This document shows positions 4,994 through 6,196 of a DNA stretch of 6,196 nucleotides, one piece after another (the first letter of the stretch is position 1; every line of letters begins with the position of its first letter). Location of the stretch: contig CANHAW010000139.1 of NCBI GenBank assembly GCA_947458675.1, forward strand, positions 1-6,196, given 5' to 3'. A program made the position numbers and the translations under genes. The DNA comes from Beijerinckiaceae bacterium. GTDB lineage: Bacteria > Pseudomonadota > Alphaproteobacteria > Rhizobiales > Beijerinckiaceae. A model generated the notes under the pieces. The model saw only the letters and a program-made list of their open reading frames with translations. It searched no databases and was not told the DNA's origin.

Positions 4994-5770
4994 TTATCCG
5001 CCAATGATGATGCCTATATGCGGGTTCAGGGAACGGGTTCTGATGGATTTGATGAAGCCACGCAGAGCATCGATTTGAACATCGGCGCCGATTGAAAGGC
5101 CAGCAACGGCAATCCACTCGCGCGACACCAAATCGGCGGCTTTCGCACTTTGACTGCTATCGAGAGTGAGAACAGTCCATCCGCCGGCTCTCAAAAACCT
5201 CTGAACGATTTGAGCCCCAAAATTATGATCTTCGCCGGGCGGAACCAGCATCAAAGCGCGACGCTTTTCATCATAAGGTTTGAGCTTATCGAGATCGGTG
5301 AAATGATGAACGATGCGTTGCAGGCGACCGACCCCAAGGGTCACAGCAAAGAAATCCAGTTTATCAACAACCCATAATTCTCCGAGATGCCGTGCTGTTG
5401 GCTCCAGCAGCTCCAGATAAAGCGTATCAAGCGTCAGCCCTCGCTCACGAAGCGAGTTAATAAACTCCAGAGCGTCGGAATTATCCGGCCCTAAAATCAA
5501 AGAGCTCAATTTGAAAATATCTGCTTCGGTCGGATGAGCAGCCTCATCGGATTGCGTGGTCAGCAGTCCTTTATTGCGGGTCAAAAGTTCTGGAACAATT
5601 GTGCGCGCGACAATATCGGCGAGCATAAGCTCGCTGTTCGAATTTTTGCTGACGATCGTGCCAAGCTTTTCACTTCCCGAAATCGAGATGTCGGTACAGC
5701 CTGAATCCGCTTCAAACTTCTCTGTCTTGATAGACAGGTTTTTCCCTGCGTCCATGATCGCCCCCGCCAT
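4994..5770 (-). CDS. Cobalamin-binding-domain regulator of the AerR/PpaA type, interrupted by a premature TAA
   Basis: The 258 residues encode a helical cap plus B12-binding domain as in the AerR/PpaA antirepressors that control photosystem genes, and related B12 photosensors. Evidence: an N-terminal VARTIVPELLTRNKG segment (54-68), a helical cap with LLEPTARHLGELW and FFAVTLGVGRLQRI (121-153), then E180-D-H182-N-F-G185, an ExHxxG version of the B12-ligating DxHxxG motif whose His is present. The strands WTVLTLD (198-204) and AVAGLSIG (221-228) and PHIGIIIGG (250-258) follow. The frame stops right after GG, while the fold normally continues; the rest is encoded in frame after the stop, so full length would be 303 codons. 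Start at 5770 is tentative: only AAAGAAG precedes it, and M6 (5755) is an alternative. No photosynthesis genes are in the window. Base composition is less GC-rich than the genes to the left. Confidence 0.88.
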   Translation of the reverse strand: MAGAIMDAGKNLSIKTEKFEADSGCTDISISGSEKLGTIVSKNSNSELMLADIVARTIVPELLTRNKGLLTTQSDEAAHPTEADIFKLSSLILGPDNSDALEFINSLRERGLTLDTLYLELLEPTARHLGELWVVDKLDFFAVTLGVGRLQRIVHHFTDLDKLKPYDEKRRALMLVPPGEDHNFGAQIVQRFLRAGGWTVLTLDSSQSAKAADLVSREWIAVAGLSIGADVQIDALRGFIKSIRTRSLNPHIGIIIGG

Positions 5771-5776
5771 GACTTC

Positions 5777-5785
5777 TTTTTTTTT
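5777..5785. repeat. Nine-base T/A homopolymer just upstream of the B12-binding gene start
   Basis: TTTTTTTTT on the plus strand, thus A9 in the leader 6-15 nt before the ATG at 5770. Homopolymers of this length are prone to slippage in replication and to sequencing error. Confidence 0.8.
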
Positions 5786-5925
5786 ATGATGCTCGCAAAT
5801 TTAGGATGCCCTAGCAAGTGAGGCGAAGGTTTAAGTGCCTTTATTGGTGCTGGATGGGATTGTTTGTCAGCATGTTTTGGTTTGGCGATGATGCTGCACT
5901 TGCTCACTCACCATCCGATAGATTG

Positions 5926-5995
5926 CCAAGAACCAAAAACCAAGAACCAAAAACCAAGCACCAAAAACCAAGAACCGAAAACCAAGAACCGAAAG
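5926..5995. repeat. Tandem array of five 14-bp repeats
   Basis: Five head-to-tail units without spacers, each 14 bp: CCAAGAACCAAAAA at 5926-5939 and again at 5940-5953, CCAAGCACCAAAAA at 5954-5967, CCAAGAACCGAAAA at 5968-5981 and CCAAGAACCGAAAG at 5982-5995. Units 1-2 are identical and the later ones differ by one to two bases. Each unit is itself two diverged 7-mers (CCAAGAA/CCAAAAA), so CC recurs every 7 bp and the minus strand shows ten GG doublets at 7-bp intervals. It is noncoding in any convincing frame. Heptamer-phased tandem repeats with NQEP/KTKN or FLVLG shadow translations are seen in various bacterial genomes. Confidence 0.95.
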
Positions 5996-6196
5996 CATGG
6001 AAGTCATATGGCTCACCCGCCAGCTCATCAAGCTGCGGGTTTCTCTCAATGCATTGTCCGCCCGACAATTGAACGTCTGCAAGTTGTGAAATAGAGGCTG
6101 CGCGAAATCCTCAGCCCTCTCAGGCTCTCGCGCCCAATGAAGAGGCTTGTTCCTGACCAGAAAGGCTTTTTGAGAGAAATGGTGCTGCCAGAGAGG
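5996..6196. other. Right-edge stretch with small hairpins and no assignable gene
   Basis: With 5771-5925 and the repeat array this makes over 400 bases without a clear gene. Seen here: a bulged stem ACCCGC(C)AGCT...AGCTGCGGGT followed by TTCTCTC (6015-6046), a 6-bp inverted repeat ATTGTC-CGCCC-GACAAT (6053-6069), and AGAGGCTG/CAGCCCTCT (6093-6120). Several frames are open to the right edge. On the minus strand one ends at 6120 with SLAAPFLSKSLSGQEQASSL-type sequence, which could be the tail of a gene beyond the window, since the 6093-6120 hairpin would sit just after its stop. On the plus strand one opens at ATG 6137 without a ribosome binding site. None can be preferred. Confidence 0.4.

Noticed and set aside
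4994..4996. Programmed stop-codon readthrough in the B12-binding gene
   Set aside because: TAA is the most efficient stop and is not a known recoding signal in bacteria; no recoding element is visible nearby.
5926..5995. CRISPR array
   Set aside because: Units are 14 bp, directly adjacent and without unique spacers.
5818..6094. Plus- and minus-strand frames across the 14-bp repeat array (NQEPKTKN-like and FLVLGFWFL-like products)
   Set aside because: The apparent repeats and hydrophobic stretch are translations of the tandem DNA repeat; no ribosome binding sites and no recognisable flanking domain.

Overview
The window looks like chromosomal DNA from an alphaproteobacterium, probably a Hyphomicrobiales member (Beijerinckiaceae/Methylocystaceae-like). 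This is inferred from gene content: a tripartite tricarboxylate transporter (TTT) with a TctC/Bug receptor, a DUF1330 protein, a lysine/alanine-rich histone H1-like protein and an AerR/PpaA-type B12-binding protein. The left two thirds are GC-rich by eye; the right third is visibly less so. The genus cannot be fixed from the sequence alone.

Left part (1-2880, + strand): the end of an operon. A TctB-type small membrane subunit (cut by the left edge) is followed by a TctC/Bug periplasmic solute receptor and then a 398-residue bicupin protein, and the unit closes with a strong intrinsic terminator. The junctions carry RNA hairpins: a small GNRA-loop hairpin before tctC and a perfect 15-bp stem between tctC and the cupin gene. 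The likely scheme is that the receptor captures an organic acid, the TctAB channel imports it (TctA presumably lies upstream of the window), and the cupin acts on the substrate or a product. The substrate is unknown.

Middle part (2880-4625): a short unrecognised gene on the minus strand (3133-3417) with its own terminator-like hairpin is divergent from a DUF1330 gene (3546-3833). Next comes a 43-codon single-TM microprotein gene (4003-4134) with a good ribosome binding site, then a basic-tailed, H1-like protein gene (4225-4623). The Shine-Dalgarno sequences of these last two genes can each be paired by a segment just upstream.

Right part (4625-6196): convergent to the H1-like gene is a minus-strand gene for a cobalamin-binding regulator of the AerR/PpaA type (4994-5770). 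Its frame is broken by a single in-frame TAA. The missing last 44 residues of the B12-binding fold, including the GADGTA segment, are still encoded in the same frame directly after the stop (4862-4993), so this looks like a fresh nonsense pseudogene, a truncated variant or a base error. Upstream of it lie a 9-nt A tract (minus strand) and five tandem copies of a 14-bp repeat (5926-5995). The last 200 bases have no assignable gene. The broken B12 regulator, the tandem repeat array, the intercistronic hairpin and the two SD-masking hairpins are the most rewarding points; I see no CRISPR array, IS element, rRNA or tRNA.
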